From NCBI RefSeq assembly GCF_014640075.1, contig NZ_BMGG01000011.1, positions 124,432-188,431 of the forward strand: a stretch of 64,000 nt of DNA, in the 5' to 3' direction. Positions 1 through 9,449 of this stretch are shown piece after piece; position 1 is the stretch's first letter, and each line of letters opens with the position of its first letter. The position numbers and the translations under genes are program-made. This DNA comes from Chelatococcus reniformis (lineage in GTDB: Bacteria; Pseudomonadota; Alphaproteobacteria; Rhizobiales; Beijerinckiaceae). A model generated the notes under the pieces. It searched no databases. It saw nothing but the letters and a program-made list of their open reading frames with translations, and had not been told where the DNA came from.

Positions 1-608
1 GCGTGCGTCCGCAGGCGCACGGCGAGCCCGGCCGGTGGGCCGACTTCCGGGTGGTCGACCGCTTCGATCAGGACTGTGCGGCCGACGCCGTCGGCGAGAT
101 CGTGCTGCGGCCGCGGGTGCCTTACACCTTCATGCTCCGCTACCACAACGACGCGGAGCGCACGCTCGAATGCTGGTCCAATCTGTGGCTGCACACGGGC
201 GATCTGGGCAAGCTCGACGCGGATGGGTTCCTCCATTTCATTGGCCGCGCCGCACACTGGCTGCGCTGCCGCGGCGAGAACGTCTCGGCCTACGAGGTCG
301 AAGCGACCGTGCTGGGTTGCGCCGGCGTTGCCGAGGCCGCGGTGGTCGGCGTGCCGGCGCCGCTCGGCGAAGACGACGTCAAGGTCTTCGTCGTCCGCCG
401 GCCCGACGCGACGGTGAGCGAGCAGGACATCGTCGATCACTGCGCACGGCGGCTCGCCCGCTTCAAGGTCCCCCGCTACGTCGAATTCGTGGCGTCGTTT
501 CCGCGCTCGGCCGCCAAGCAGGAGATCGAGCGCCATAAGCTGCGCGCGCTGGGTAACGAGCGGGCCTGGGATGCAAAGGCGTCCGGCTTGGAACCGGGAA
601 AGATCTGA
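1..608 (+). CDS. Acyl-CoA synthetase (AMP-binding), C-terminal part
   Basis: The gene is open at the left window edge; about 200 codons of its end remain. ANL-superfamily ligases activate a carboxylate as acyl-AMP and pass it to CoA. The LHTGDLG core motif (A7) and the hinge plus C-terminal lid (RGENVSAYEVE) are visible. The lid lysine motif near the end is degenerate: SAAKQEIERHKL replaces the usual T-G-K form, as in some CaiC-like ligases. The stop lies 3 nt before the MaoC hydratase, so the two are probably one operon together with the downstream solute-binding protein. Substrate unknown; a short or carnitine-like acid is possible. The family call is firm. Confidence 0.88.
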   Translation, partial: VRPQAHGEPGRWADFRVVDRFDQDCAADAVGEIVLRPRVPYTFMLRYHNDAERTLECWSNLWLHTGDLGKLDADGFLHFIGRAAHWLRCRGENVSAYEVEATVLGCAGVAEAAVVGVPAPLGEDDVKVFVVRRPDATVSEQDIVDHCARRLARFKVPRYVEFVASFPRSAAKQEIERHKLRALGNERAWDAKASGLEPGKI

Positions 609-611
609 GCC

Positions 612-1061
612 ATGCACACGCTTTTCTTCGACGACTTCGAGATCGGACAAGAATTCGTCAGTCCGGGCCGGACAGTCACCGACACCGATCTGTCGCTGTT
701 CTGCATGCTGTCGGGCGATTGGCATCCGATCCATTCCGACGAGGAGTTCGCCAGGACGACGCCGTTCGGGCGCCGCATCGTCGGCGGCGTCTTCGGCATC
801 GCGCTCGTCACCGGCATGATGGGGCGCTGGGGCATTTTCGAACGCTCGGTCGAAGCGATGCTGTCGATCGATGATTGGCGCTTCCTGGCGCCGATCTTCG
901 TGGGCGACACGCTGACCGTGCGCATGACCATCATGGGCAAGAAACCCACCAGCGACGGACGGCGCGGCGTCCTCGATCGCGGCTTCACGATCGTCAACCA
1001 GGCCGGCTCGCCCGTGCAGGAAGGCCGCTCGGCCGCGCTGATCAAGCGCCGCGACGAATAG
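612..1061 (+). CDS. MaoC-family (hotdog) acyl-CoA dehydratase
   Basis: A 149-residue single-hotdog protein of the MaoC/(R)-specific enoyl-CoA hydratase family, which hydrates enoyl-CoA to 3-hydroxyacyl-CoA in the cytoplasm. The diagnostic hydratase motif is LSGDWHPIHSDEEFARTTPF (about residues 33-52), with the catalytic Asp and His, followed by the family's GRRIVGGVF turn. Length is normal for a stand-alone MaoC domain. The ATG lies 3 nt after the CoA ligase stop, and the binding-protein gene follows by about 70 nt, suggesting one uptake-activation-hydration operon. It could instead be a (3R)-hydroxyacyl or mesaconyl-type hydratase; substrate cannot be read. Confidence 0.9.
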   Translation: MHTLFFDDFEIGQEFVSPGRTVTDTDLSLFCMLSGDWHPIHSDEEFARTTPFGRRIVGGVFGIALVTGMMGRWGIFERSVEAMLSIDDWRFLAPIFVGDTLTVRMTIMGKKPTSDGRRGVLDRGFTIVNQAGSPVQEGRSAALIKRRDE

Positions 1062-1132
1062 GCCACGCTCGGCCGCAGGCATCGCCCGGCGACTTGCCGG
1101 AATACGCAATCAAGACAGACGGGGAGGATGGG

Positions 1133-2335
1133 ATGAGAACGAACAGGTTGCTTTGCGCTGCCCTCATGAGCCTGGGGCTGGCCACGGCCGGACGGGCCGA
1201 GGACGGCCCCATCAAGCTCGGCGTCCTGAACGACCATTCCGGAGCCTATGCCACGATCGACGGACCAAGCTCGGTCGACGCGGCCCGCATGGCGGTCGAG
1301 GATTTCGGCGGCACCGTCCTCGGCCGCAAGGTCGAGATCATCGGCGCCGACCATCAGAACAAGGCCGACGTCGGCGCCGCCATCGCCCGCAAATGGCTGG
1401 ATGTGGACGGCGTCACCGCCATCGTCGACGTGGCCGTGTCGTCGGTCGCCTTTGCCGTGCAGGAACTGGCGCGCGAGCGCAACAAGATCGTCATCTTCTC
1501 CGGCGCCGGCAGCTCCGACCTCACCGGCAAGGCCTGCTCGCCCACCAGCGTGCACTGGACCTACGATACCTACGCGCTGACGGCGGGAACCGCCGGCGCG
1601 CTGGCCCGGCAGGGCGGCAATTCGTGGTACTTCATCACCTCGGACAACGCTTTCGGGGCCGCGCTTCAGCGCGATGCCACCGCCGCCCTCAAGGCGGCCG
1701 GCGGCAGCGTCGTCGGCACATCGCTGCACCCGGCGCCCACCGCCGACTTCTCCAGCTTCGTGCTGCAGGCGCAGGCTTCGAAGGCCAAGATCATCGCGCT
1801 CGCCAACGCCGGCGACGATACTAAGAATGCGGTCAAGGCCGGTCGCGAATTCGGGCTCAGCGGCCAGCAGCAGATGGTCGGCCTGCTCACCCTGCTACCC
1901 GACGTGCACGGTCTGGGGCTGGAGGCGGCGCAGGGCCTGCTGCTGACCGAGTCGTTCTACTGGAACGCGAACGATGAGGCGCGCGCCTTCTCGAAACGGT
2001 TTTTCGCCCGCAACCACGCCATGCCGCACATGGTGCCGGCGGGGGTCTACGGCGGCGTCCTGCACTATCTGAAAGCGGTGAAGGCCGCGGGAACGACGGA
2101 TTCGGCCGCGGTGATGAAGGCGATGCGCGATCTGCCGATCAACGACGTCATGACCAAGAACGGGCGGGTGCGCGAGGACGGCCGCGTCATGCGCGACTTC
2201 TACCTGTTCCGGGTCAAGAGCCCCACCGCATCTAAGGAACCGTGGGACTATTACGACCTGGTGGCGACGATCCCCGCCGAACAGGCTGCACGCCCGCTGT
2301 CGCAGAGCGAGTGCCCGTTCATCCGGCGGAAATAG
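1133..2335 (+). CDS. Branched-chain amino acid-type ABC transporter substrate-binding protein
   Basis: A 400-residue periplasmic binding protein of the LivJ-like (Peripla_BP_6) family. The start chosen is ATG 1133, where a Sec signal peptide (MRTNRLLCAALMSLGLATAG) begins; a longer in-frame reading exists upstream but overlaps the MaoC gene. The mature part opens with IKLGVLNDHSGAY, the classic first strand of this family, and continues with ADHQNKADVGAA and VVDVAVSSVAFAVQELARE. Such proteins often bind aromatic or aliphatic acids rather than amino acids in Hyphomicrobiales. No permease or ATPase lies beside it here, so the rest of the transporter may be left of the window. It follows the ligase-MaoC pair. 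Confidence 0.92.
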   Translation: MRTNRLLCAALMSLGLATAGRAEDGPIKLGVLNDHSGAYATIDGPSSVDAARMAVEDFGGTVLGRKVEIIGADHQNKADVGAAIARKWLDVDGVTAIVDVAVSSVAFAVQELARERNKIVIFSGAGSSDLTGKACSPTSVHWTYDTYALTAGTAGALARQGGNSWYFITSDNAFGAALQRDATAALKAAGGSVVGTSLHPAPTADFSSFVLQAQASKAKIIALANAGDDTKNAVKAGREFGLSGQQQMVGLLTLLPDVHGLGLEAAQGLLLTESFYWNANDEARAFSKRFFARNHAMPHMVPAGVYGGVLHYLKAVKAAGTTDSAAVMKAMRDLPINDVMTKNGRVREDGRVMRDFYLFRVKSPTASKEPWDYYDLVATIPAEQAARPLSQSECPFIRRK

Positions 2336-2423
2336 TGCCGCTCCGTCCAGCGACGGTCCCGGGATCGCGGTAGAGCGCGGAAGAGCCGCATTCTCGAGCT
2401 ACCTCCCCGAAACAGCCCGCCCC

Positions 2424-2474
2424 CGGGCCAGCCCGAGGTCCCGCGACAGTGCCGCCGGGCCAGGGGCTGGCCCG
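2424..2474. repeat. Inverted repeat downstream of the binding-protein gene
   Basis: The 10-bp arms CGGGCCAGCC (2424-2433) and GGCTGGCCCG (2465-2474) are perfectly complementary and lie about 90 bp after the binding-protein stop. There is no following T-tract, so a terminator role is only possible. Confidence 0.35.
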
Positions 2475-2603
2475 AGCTCACGCGCGGGCCGGCAATTGAC
2501 TCGGCACCGGCCTGAAGCGGAAGATCGTCGCAAGTGCATCGATGCCTGTCCGAACCATGACGGCCTTACGAGAATGCAGAGCGGGGGACATGGGTGAGCC
2601 GGC

Positions 2604-3575
2604 ATGGGCGAGACCAAGGTGCATCACGCCGATCGAATCTTTACGGCCCTGAGGGATGGGGCCGCGACGGCACAGTCAGCATTGGCCGCCTCCTGGTCGC
2701 GCTCGCTGCGGACTTACGGGCTTGACCCCGACCACTCCCGGCCGCCGCGGCGCCTCAGCGAAAGTGAGTTCGGCACGGCCTTCGAACGTACGGAGAGCCT
2801 GACGCGGCTGGCGCAGCCGGTGCTCGACCGCTTGTTCCAGTCCGTGGGCGAGGCCGGCTGCTGCGTGCTGTTGACCGATCGAGACGGCGTGCCGCTCGAC
2901 CGGCGCGGCGTTGCCGGCGACGATGCCGACTTCCTCAGGCTGGGCCTGTGGACCGGCATGGTGTGGAGCGAGGCGAGCGAGGGCACCAATGGCGTCGGCA
3001 CCTGCCTTGCCGAAGGCAGGCCGCTCACCATCCAGCGGGATCAGCATTTCCTCACCCGCAACATCGAGCTCAGCTGCACGGTGGCGCCGATTTGGGATGC
3101 GCGAGGCAAGCTCGTCGCCGCCCTCGACGTGTCGACGTGCCGGGCCGATCAAACCCCCGCCACGCTGAGGCTGATCGCAGCCGCCACGCGCGAGGCGGCG
3201 CAGCGCATCGAGGCGGGCCATTTCCGCCAGACCTTCCACCACGCGCGGATCGTGCTCGGGCAGGATACCGATTGCGGTCCGGGCGGGCTGCTCGCCGTCG
3301 ACCGGGAGGACCTGGTCGTCGGCGCCAGCCGCGCCGCACGCGTCGCCTACGGGCTCACCGACGCGCAGCTGGCGCGCCCGCTGCCGGCGGCCGACGTCCT
3401 CCGCGGCGAGGCGGCGGAGCCGGCCGAGGACCTGGCAGCCGCCGAGCGCGGCGCCCTGCAACGGGCCCTGTCGCGCACCCGGGGTAACGTCGCCGCTGCA
3501 GCCCGCCTGCTCGGCGTCAGCCGGGCCACCATGCACCGCAAGCTCGCCCGCCTCGGCCTCGACCGCCGCCGCTGA
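2604..3575 (+). CDS. GAF-Fis transcriptional regulator lacking an AAA+ domain (AcoR-like)
   Basis: A 323-residue regulator. Residues ~55-190 form a GAF-like sensor of the AcoR type (EGTNGVGTCLAEGRPLTI is typical), and the C-terminal ~45 residues are a Fis-type helix-turn-helix (RALSRTRGNVAAAARLLGVS). The central sigma-54-contacting AAA+ ATPase domain of AcoR is missing: the protein passes from sensor to HTH with no Walker motifs. It should therefore act as a simple DNA-binding activator or repressor rather than a sigma-54 enhancer-binding protein. It sits directly upstream of an aldehyde dehydrogenase, the usual partner of such regulators, with a perfect inverted repeat between them. The effector is probably an alcohol- or aldehyde-related metabolite (inference). 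Confidence 0.88.
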   Translation: MGETKVHHADRIFTALRDGAATAQSALAASWSRSLRTYGLDPDHSRPPRRLSESEFGTAFERTESLTRLAQPVLDRLFQSVGEAGCCVLLTDRDGVPLDRRGVAGDDADFLRLGLWTGMVWSEASEGTNGVGTCLAEGRPLTIQRDQHFLTRNIELSCTVAPIWDARGKLVAALDVSTCRADQTPATLRLIAAATREAAQRIEAGHFRQTFHHARIVLGQDTDCGPGGLLAVDREDLVVGASRAARVAYGLTDAQLARPLPAADVLRGEAAEPAEDLAAAERGALQRALSRTRGNVAAAARLLGVSRATMHRKLARLGLDRRR

Positions 3576-3594
3576 CGGCTCGCCATTTGCGGCC

Positions 3595-3624
3595 CTGATG
3601 TGTCGCAGGATTGAGACACATCAG
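3595..3624. promoter_or_regulatory. Candidate operator: perfect 10-bp inverted repeat
   Basis: The arms CTGATGTGTC (3595-3604) and GACACATCAG (3615-3624) are exact complements around a 10-nt spacer, in the 145-bp gap between the GAF-Fis regulator and the aldehyde dehydrogenase. The TGTC-N10-GACA core resembles the TGT-N-ACA dyads bound by AcoR-type Fis HTH proteins. It lies 97 nt before the ATG at 3721. It could also form a transcript hairpin ending the regulator mRNA, but no T-tract follows. Confidence 0.65.
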
Positions 3625-3720
3625 GCGCGCAAACGGCGCCATGCCTCCTGACAGCCGCGCCCGCTGCACCGATCATCCGGCCATGTCCTGCACAAGCCAG
3701 GCGTCTTCCGGAGGAAACCC

Positions 3721-5238
<1,518 letters not shown>

Positions 5239-5291
5239 ATCCGGCAGCCCCGCCCCTCCCCCCGGTCCCACTGGCGGGGGCTGTCGGCCCC

Positions 5292-5324
5292 TGCCCGGCA
5301 CGGTTTCGTGCCGGGCATTTTTTT
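5292..5324 (+). terminator. Rho-independent terminator of the aldehyde dehydrogenase
   Basis: A perfect 11-bp stem (TGCCCGGCACG at 5292-5302, complement at 5307-5317) with a GTTT loop is followed by seven T residues, about 55 nt after the ALDH stop. Confidence 0.92.
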
Positions 5325-5352
5325 CTGCGCGCAGTATACCGAAGCGATCGCT

Positions 5353-5456
5353 TAGAGCATTTCCGCGTTTCTTCGAATCGCGACAATACTCTATCTGTTT
5401 GTTTTGTCGCGTTTTCTTCACGCGAACCGGCGTCCACTTCGCTCGAAAACGCTCTA
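5353..5456. repeat. TAGAGC-bounded dispersed repeat, copy 1
   Basis: A 104-bp intergenic element bounded by TAGAGC and GCTCTA, containing CATTTCCGCGTTTCTTCGAA near the left end and CCACTTCGCTCGAAAACGCT near the right. Near-identical copies lie at 10818-10920 and 56261-56361. The right end (TTTTCGAGCGAAGTGG on the other strand) belongs to a repeat common between genes in Hyphomicrobiales genomes. Here it separates the ALDH terminator from the DUF779 gene. Confidence 0.85.
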
Positions 5457-5527
5457 ATATAAGTTGAGGGAATGAGAGCAGGCAGGCCTTGGCCTCCGCC
5501 GGCTCGCACGCCCCCCGGGAGGCCGCC

Positions 5528-5920
5528 ATGGCTGACGACAATCCCCCGCGCGTTTTGGCGACGCCCGCCGCACTCGCCCTGATCGCCACCTTGCGGGCGC
5601 AACACGGCCCGATCCTCTTCCACCAGTCGGGCGGCTGCTGCGACGGCTCCTCGCCGATGTGCTACCCGCAGGGCGAGTTCATCATCGGCGATCAGGACGT
5701 GCTGCTGGGCGAGATCGGCGGCGCGCCGGTCTATATCGGCGCCGCGCAGTTCGGCGTGTGGCGCCATACGCAGTTGATCATCGACGTCGTGCCGGGCCGG
5801 GGCGGCATGTTCTCGCTGGACAACGGCACCGAGCAACGCTTCCTCACCCGCTCGCGCACCTTCTCCGGCGAAGAGCTGTGCCGCCTCGACACGCCCCACG
5901 CGAACGCGCCGATCGGGTGA
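5528..5920 (+). CDS. DUF779 family protein, aldehyde dehydrogenase companion
   Basis: A 130-residue cytoplasmic protein of the DUF779 family. The invariant FHQSGGCCDGSSPMCYP segment (about residues 33-49), with its paired cysteines and a third Cys, suggests metal or redox binding, and the remainder (GAAQFGVWRHTQLIIDV) is the conserved core. Start ATG 5528 is preceded by GGGAGG. The family is repeatedly found next to AldB/ExaC-type aldehyde dehydrogenases, as here, but its biochemical role is not established. A terminator and a dispersed repeat lie between the two genes, so it probably has its own promoter. Its stop codon lies inside a 12-bp palindrome. Confidence 0.9.
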   Translation: MADDNPPRVLATPAALALIATLRAQHGPILFHQSGGCCDGSSPMCYPQGEFIIGDQDVLLGEIGGAPVYIGAAQFGVWRHTQLIIDVVPGRGGMFSLDNGTEQRFLTRSRTFSGEELCRLDTPHANAPIG

Positions 5921-5934
5921 TTTCACCCGATCGG
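5909..5934. terminator. Palindrome between convergent genes, possible bidirectional terminator
   Basis: A perfect 12-bp arm (CCGATCGGGTGA, 5909-5920) pairs with its complement (5923-5934) across a TT loop. It includes the DUF779 stop codon and lies 8 bp from the end of the convergent enoyl-CoA hydratase. There is no T-tract. A closely related palindrome is at 34783-34808, so it may be a dispersed repeat used as a terminator. Confidence 0.6.
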
Positions 5935-5942
5935 AACGCGCT

Positions 5943-6734
5943 TCAGCGCCCGGTGAAGCGCGGCCTGCGTTTCTCGGAGAAGGCGCGCATACCCTCCAGG
6001 AAATCGTCGCTGCGGATATAGGCCTCGAAGGTCGTGATCTCGTTGCGGAGTGCTCCCTCCAGCGGCTGACTGAGGCCATCGGCGGCGAGTTGCTTGACCC
6101 AGGCGAGGCCGAGCGGACTCAGACCCGCCATGTGCCGCGCGAGCGCAGACACGGTGGCCTCGAGCTCGGCTGGCGGCACCACCTCGTTGACCAGGCCCCA
6201 GCGCAGCAGCGTCTCGGCCGGCACCAGTTCGCCGGTGAGCAGCAACCGCCGGGCGACGTTGACCGGCAGCTTGCGCGGCAGCCGCACGCTGGAACCCGAG
6301 CCCGGCAACACGCCGTACTTCAGGTGCCCGTCGCCGATCTGCGCGCCGGCCGCGGCGATGACGATGTCGCAGCACAGGATCAACTCCAGCCCGCCCGCCA
6401 CGGTGACACCGTTGACCGCGGCGATCACCGGCTTGGGCAACTGCTCCAGGCGCAGGAACAGGTCCATGGAGCGGCGCAGGTCTCCGGCGAACTCGCGGTA
6501 CTCGGCGCCCTCCAGGCGGCCCAGGAAGCCCTTGAGGTCGCCGCCGGCGCAGAACGCCCGCCCCTGCCCGGTGAGCACGACGACGCGCACCTCCGGGTCG
6601 GTCTCGACCGCGGCGATGGCGCGGGCGAGCCCGGCGACCATCTCCTGCGACAACGCGTTGAGCTGATCGGGACGGTTGAGCCTGATCCAGCCGACCTGAT
6701 CGGCGACCGTGTAGAGAACCGCCTCCGCGCTCAT
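5943..6734 (-). CDS. Enoyl-CoA hydratase/isomerase family protein
   Basis: A 263-residue crotonase-fold enzyme. The oxyanion-hole segments are clear: RAFCAGGDLKGF (about residues 59-70) and AAVNGVTVAGGLELILCCDI (~104-123). The usual catalytic Glu pair of true hydratases is only partly recognisable (GDGHLKYGVLPGSG), so isomerase, hydratase or lyase chemistry is possible. ATG 6734 lies in a 4-bp ATGA overlap with the stop of the upstream CoA ligase gene, meaning translational coupling. Together they would activate an organic acid to its CoA ester and hydrate or cleave it. Convergent with DUF779. Confidence 0.92.
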   Translation of the reverse strand: MSAEAVLYTVADQVGWIRLNRPDQLNALSQEMVAGLARAIAAVETDPEVRVVVLTGQGRAFCAGGDLKGFLGRLEGAEYREFAGDLRRSMDLFLRLEQLPKPVIAAVNGVTVAGGLELILCCDIVIAAAGAQIGDGHLKYGVLPGSGSSVRLPRKLPVNVARRLLLTGELVPAETLLRWGLVNEVVPPAELEATVSALARHMAGLSPLGLAWVKQLAADGLSQPLEGALRNEITTFEAYIRSDDFLEGMRAFSEKRRPRFTGR

Positions 6735-8320
6735 TCCGCTGCCCTTCCGGCCTTTGCCTCATCGCTCTTCAACACATCCTCCAATTCGTGCCGCTTGATC
6801 TTGCCTGTGGTGCTGCGCGGCAGCTCGGCGTCGGCGACGAAGCGAACCGCCTTGGGCAGCTTGTAGCCGGCGATCTTGCCGCGGCACAGCGCCACCACCT
6901 CCTCGGCGGTCAGCGTCGGGTCGTTGCGCACCACGAAGGCCACCGGCACCTCGCCCCAGCGGGTGTCCGCCCGGCGCACCACCACCGCTTCGGCGACCCG
7001 CGCAGAGGCGAGCAGCACGCGCTCGATCTCGGCCGGGTAGATATTCTCCCCGCCGGACTTGATCAGGTATTTGCGGCGGTCGACGAACTCGAGCGTGCGG
7101 TCCGGATTGCGCACGAAGACGTCGCCCATGTGAAACCAGCCGTTCTGGAAGTCCTTGGCCTCCGGCACCTTCCAATAGCCGCTGAACAGGGTGGGCCCGC
7201 GGAAGGCGAGCTCGCCGGGCTCGCCATCCGGCACGTCATCGTCGTCGGGATCGACCAAGCGGATGTCGCAGAGCGAGTTCTGCTCCTTGGGCAGCCGCTC
7301 CTGGACGACGCCGATGGGGATGAGATTCTTGCTGGCGGGCGGGCTGCCCGTTTCGGTGGAGCCGAAGCTGTTGATGTAGGGCGCCTGCAAGATCTCGGTG
7401 AGCTCGGCGATCTGCTGGCGCGGCACCAGATCGGCCATGCAGCCGACGCTGCCCAGAGACTTGGGCCGGGCGCCGGAGCGCTTCAGCTCGGCGATCACCT
7501 GCTCGACGGTGCCGGGCATGACCTGCAGCCAGCCGACCTCCTCGCCCGCCGCGCCGGCGACGATCGCCTCCACGTCGAAGCCGTCGACGATGATCACCTT
7601 GCCGCCGCGCATCAACATGGCCAGCATGTTGTCGGTCGACACCATGTGGAACATGGGCGCCCAGGCGATGAAGGACTTGCCCTGGGCAAAGGTGCCGTCG
7701 ATCTCGCCGATGAGGCGGCGCGCGATCATCGCCCGCTGGCTGATGACGGCGCCCTTGGGCAGGCCCGTGGTGCCGCTGGTGTACAGAATGACGAGGCCGT
7801 CCTCCGGATGCGCGACCTCCGGCGGCTCGCGCTCGGCGGTCCGCGCCAGCGCGCGCTCGTAGGCCTCGCCCAGCACGATCACGGGGCCGCAGTCGCAGCC
7901 CAGGCTCGCCAGCATGACGGCGTGGCGCTCGGAGACGAAGGTCATCCGGGGCTCGACCAGGGTCAGGCAGTGCACCAGCTCCTCCGGCGCCAGGCGCCAG
8001 TTCTGGCAGGCGACGATGACGCCGAGCTTGGCCGCGGCGAGCTGGAGCTCGGCGTATTCGAGACGGTTCTCCGAGAAGATGGCGACGCGGTCGCCGCGCA
8101 CCACGCCGTGCGCCGCGATGACGGCGGCGAGCCGGTTGACCCGGGCGTTGAGCTCTCCGTAGGTGAGCCGCTGTCCGCCCTGCTGGAGCGCGATCTCGTC
8201 TCGGCTGCGAATGACCTGGGCGCGGAACAGGGCGCCGACCGTCAGCAGCCCTGCCGCCTGGGCGAGCGGGCCGCCGAAGGCGCCATGCGTGGCTGCGGTG
8301 ACCGGACTTTGCGTTGCCAT
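6731..8320 (-). CDS. AMP-dependent acyl-CoA ligase
   Basis: A 529-residue ANL ligase. Start ATG 8320 was chosen because GGGGAG lies just upstream and because the in-frame extension before it is low-complexity (KDARDKDARDRNTRD). Core motifs: LYTSGTTGLPKGAV (A3 P-loop), NSFGSTETG (A5), FHMGDV (A7), SGGENIYPAEIERVL (A8 hinge) and TTGKIKRHEL (A10, catalytic Lys), so it should be active. It overlaps the enoyl-CoA hydratase by 4 bp. A benzoate-, cyclohexane carboxylate- or fatty acid-type substrate is possible; the substrate cannot be predicted from the motifs alone. Confidence 0.93.
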   Translation of the reverse strand: MATQSPVTAATHGAFGGPLAQAAGLLTVGALFRAQVIRSRDEIALQQGGQRLTYGELNARVNRLAAVIAAHGVVRGDRVAIFSENRLEYAELQLAAAKLGVIVACQNWRLAPEELVHCLTLVEPRMTFVSERHAVMLASLGCDCGPVIVLGEAYERALARTAEREPPEVAHPEDGLVILYTSGTTGLPKGAVISQRAMIARRLIGEIDGTFAQGKSFIAWAPMFHMVSTDNMLAMLMRGGKVIIVDGFDVEAIVAGAAGEEVGWLQVMPGTVEQVIAELKRSGARPKSLGSVGCMADLVPRQQIAELTEILQAPYINSFGSTETGSPPASKNLIPIGVVQERLPKEQNSLCDIRLVDPDDDDVPDGEPGELAFRGPTLFSGYWKVPEAKDFQNGWFHMGDVFVRNPDRTLEFVDRRKYLIKSGGENIYPAEIERVLLASARVAEAVVVRRADTRWGEVPVAFVVRNDPTLTAEEVVALCRGKIAGYKLPKAVRFVADAELPRSTTGKIKRHELEDVLKSDEAKAGRAAE

Positions 8321-8553
8321 GGGCACTCCCCGTGTTTCGTCCCGTGTGTTTCTATCCCGGGCGTCCTTATCCCGAGCGTCTTTGTCGTCGGTGCGCCGCG
8401 TCTTGCGCGCGGCGCGACTGTAGAGCGGCACCTCGATCGGTGGGAAGCGCTATCCGGCCGCCTGCCCTGTGCCCGGCCGACAGCCCCTGCAATCGGCCGA
8501 TCGCGACCCGGATGGAGCCGTGGCTCCGATGTCCTGCGGAGTTGTCCCGCCCA

Positions 8554-8847
8554 TCAACGCGCCGGCTTGCTCTGCCCGACCGCGGTTGCAAGGGCGGAAA
8601 ACGTCTGCGGCTCCCCGTCCTCGCGCGCGTTGGCAAGCTTGAGCAGGCGAATCGGAAAAACCATCGCCTCATGGTTGGCGACGCTGAGATCCGGCGGCCG
8701 GCGGTGGTCTTCGACCGCGGCCTGCTCGGCCTGCGCCAGGGCCGAGGCGACCTCCTCGCGCGAGACCAGGCCCTTGCGCTTCAACAGATCGGTGAGCGCG
8801 GCGAGCGCCAGCAATACGCCTTCGAGCTGCAGATTTGCTGTGTTCAT
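8554..8847 (-). CDS. Small conserved hypothetical protein
   Basis: A 97-residue protein starting at ATG 8847, preceded by GGGAGGC. It opens with NLQLEGVLLALAALTDLLKRKGLVSREEVASAL: an amphipathic N-terminal helix followed by a short segment resembling the 'hinge' of small alpha-helical proteins. No signal peptide or membrane helix. Short proteins with this LEG-LLALAAL-RKGL-EEV pattern are seen in Hyphomicrobiales genomes, but I know no function. It stands alone, between the CoA ligase promoter and the quorum-sensing locus. Coding evidence: good Shine-Dalgarno and alpha-proteobacterial composition. Confidence 0.6.
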   Translation of the reverse strand: MNTANLQLEGVLLALAALTDLLKRKGLVSREEVASALAQAEQAAVEDHRRPPDLSVANHEAMVFPIRLLKLANAREDGEPQTFSALATAVGQSKPAR

Positions 8848-9237
8848 CGATGCCTCCCAAGCTGCACCGGCCGTCGCCCTGCAGCGGCCAGTCCATTGTC
8901 GTCCGGAGCATGGAGCCACGCCGGGGCTGGTTCGGCGGCCCGATCGCACTCGGCGCATGATCTCCGCATATGGGCGCGGAGTCCCCCGGAAAGATCAGGC
9001 CCTGGCGCCTTCCCTCGGCGGCTGACGCTCGCGGGCGGTCTCGAAGCTGTCCGGCTGCGCAATCCATCGATACGGCGCTTGGTTCCGCCGGTCGCGCGCA
9101 CGGCGCCGGCAGCGCCTCGGAACCATCGGCCTACGCGGCGGTTATCGCGCTGGAGGTGCCGCGCGCGGAGGGCGTGCAGTGAGCGAGCTGAAACTTCGCG
9201 GGACCGAGTTAGCGGCCGCCGGGTCCGCGTAACGGTC
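8848..9237. other. 390-bp intergenic stretch
   Basis: No gene, RNA or repeat recognised. It should hold the promoter of the minus-strand small gene that starts at 8847. Open frames crossing it are high-GC shadows without start signals. Confidence 0.5.
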
Positions 9238-9375
9238 ATGCGCGCAGCTCTCGCCATCGCCACGACGGTCGCCCTGCTCCTAGGCACCATTTGGCTGGTG
9301 AGGCTCGACCTTGCACCCCTGCCACCGGATCTGCCTGGCCAAATGCGGTTGGGCGAGCCCGGAAACCTCTCCTGA
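9238..9375 (+). CDS. Possible small single-pass membrane protein
   Basis: A 45-residue frame with one clear hydrophobic helix (ALAIATTVALLLGTIWLV) and a proline-rich tail (LAPLPPDLP). Codons are G/C-rich at third positions, but there is no good ribosome binding site before ATG 9238. It ends just before the luxI-operon terminator on the opposite strand. Plausible but weakly supported; it could be chance. Confidence 0.3.
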   Translation: MRAALAIATTVALLLGTIWLVRLDLAPLPPDLPGQMRLGEPGNLS

Positions 9376-9390
9376 AACCGGCCTGACAAA

Positions 9391-9423
9391 GAAAAAACCG
9401 CCCGGAGCACGGCTCCGGACGGC
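9391..9423 (-). terminator. Rho-independent terminator of the luxI operon
   Basis: Read on the minus strand: an 11-bp stem with one mismatch (arms at 9398-9408 and 9412-9422) and a 3-nt loop, followed by six T residues (plus-strand A-run 9392-9397). It lies 27 bp after the stop of the 71-residue gene. Confidence 0.88.
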
Positions 9424-9449
9424 GCTGATCACGTCTGCGAACGGACGCG

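Noticed and set aside
476-1729. 417-codon minus-strand frame over the MaoC and binding-protein genes
   Set aside because: The plus-strand genes have clear domains; the minus frame has none.
3621-3720. Search for a sigma-54 promoter before the ALDH
   Set aside because: No GG-N10-GC -24/-12 pattern of good quality; consistent with the AAA-less regulator.
6788-9025. 745-codon open frame on the plus strand
   Set aside because: Antisense to the CoA ligase gene, with shadow composition and no motifs.
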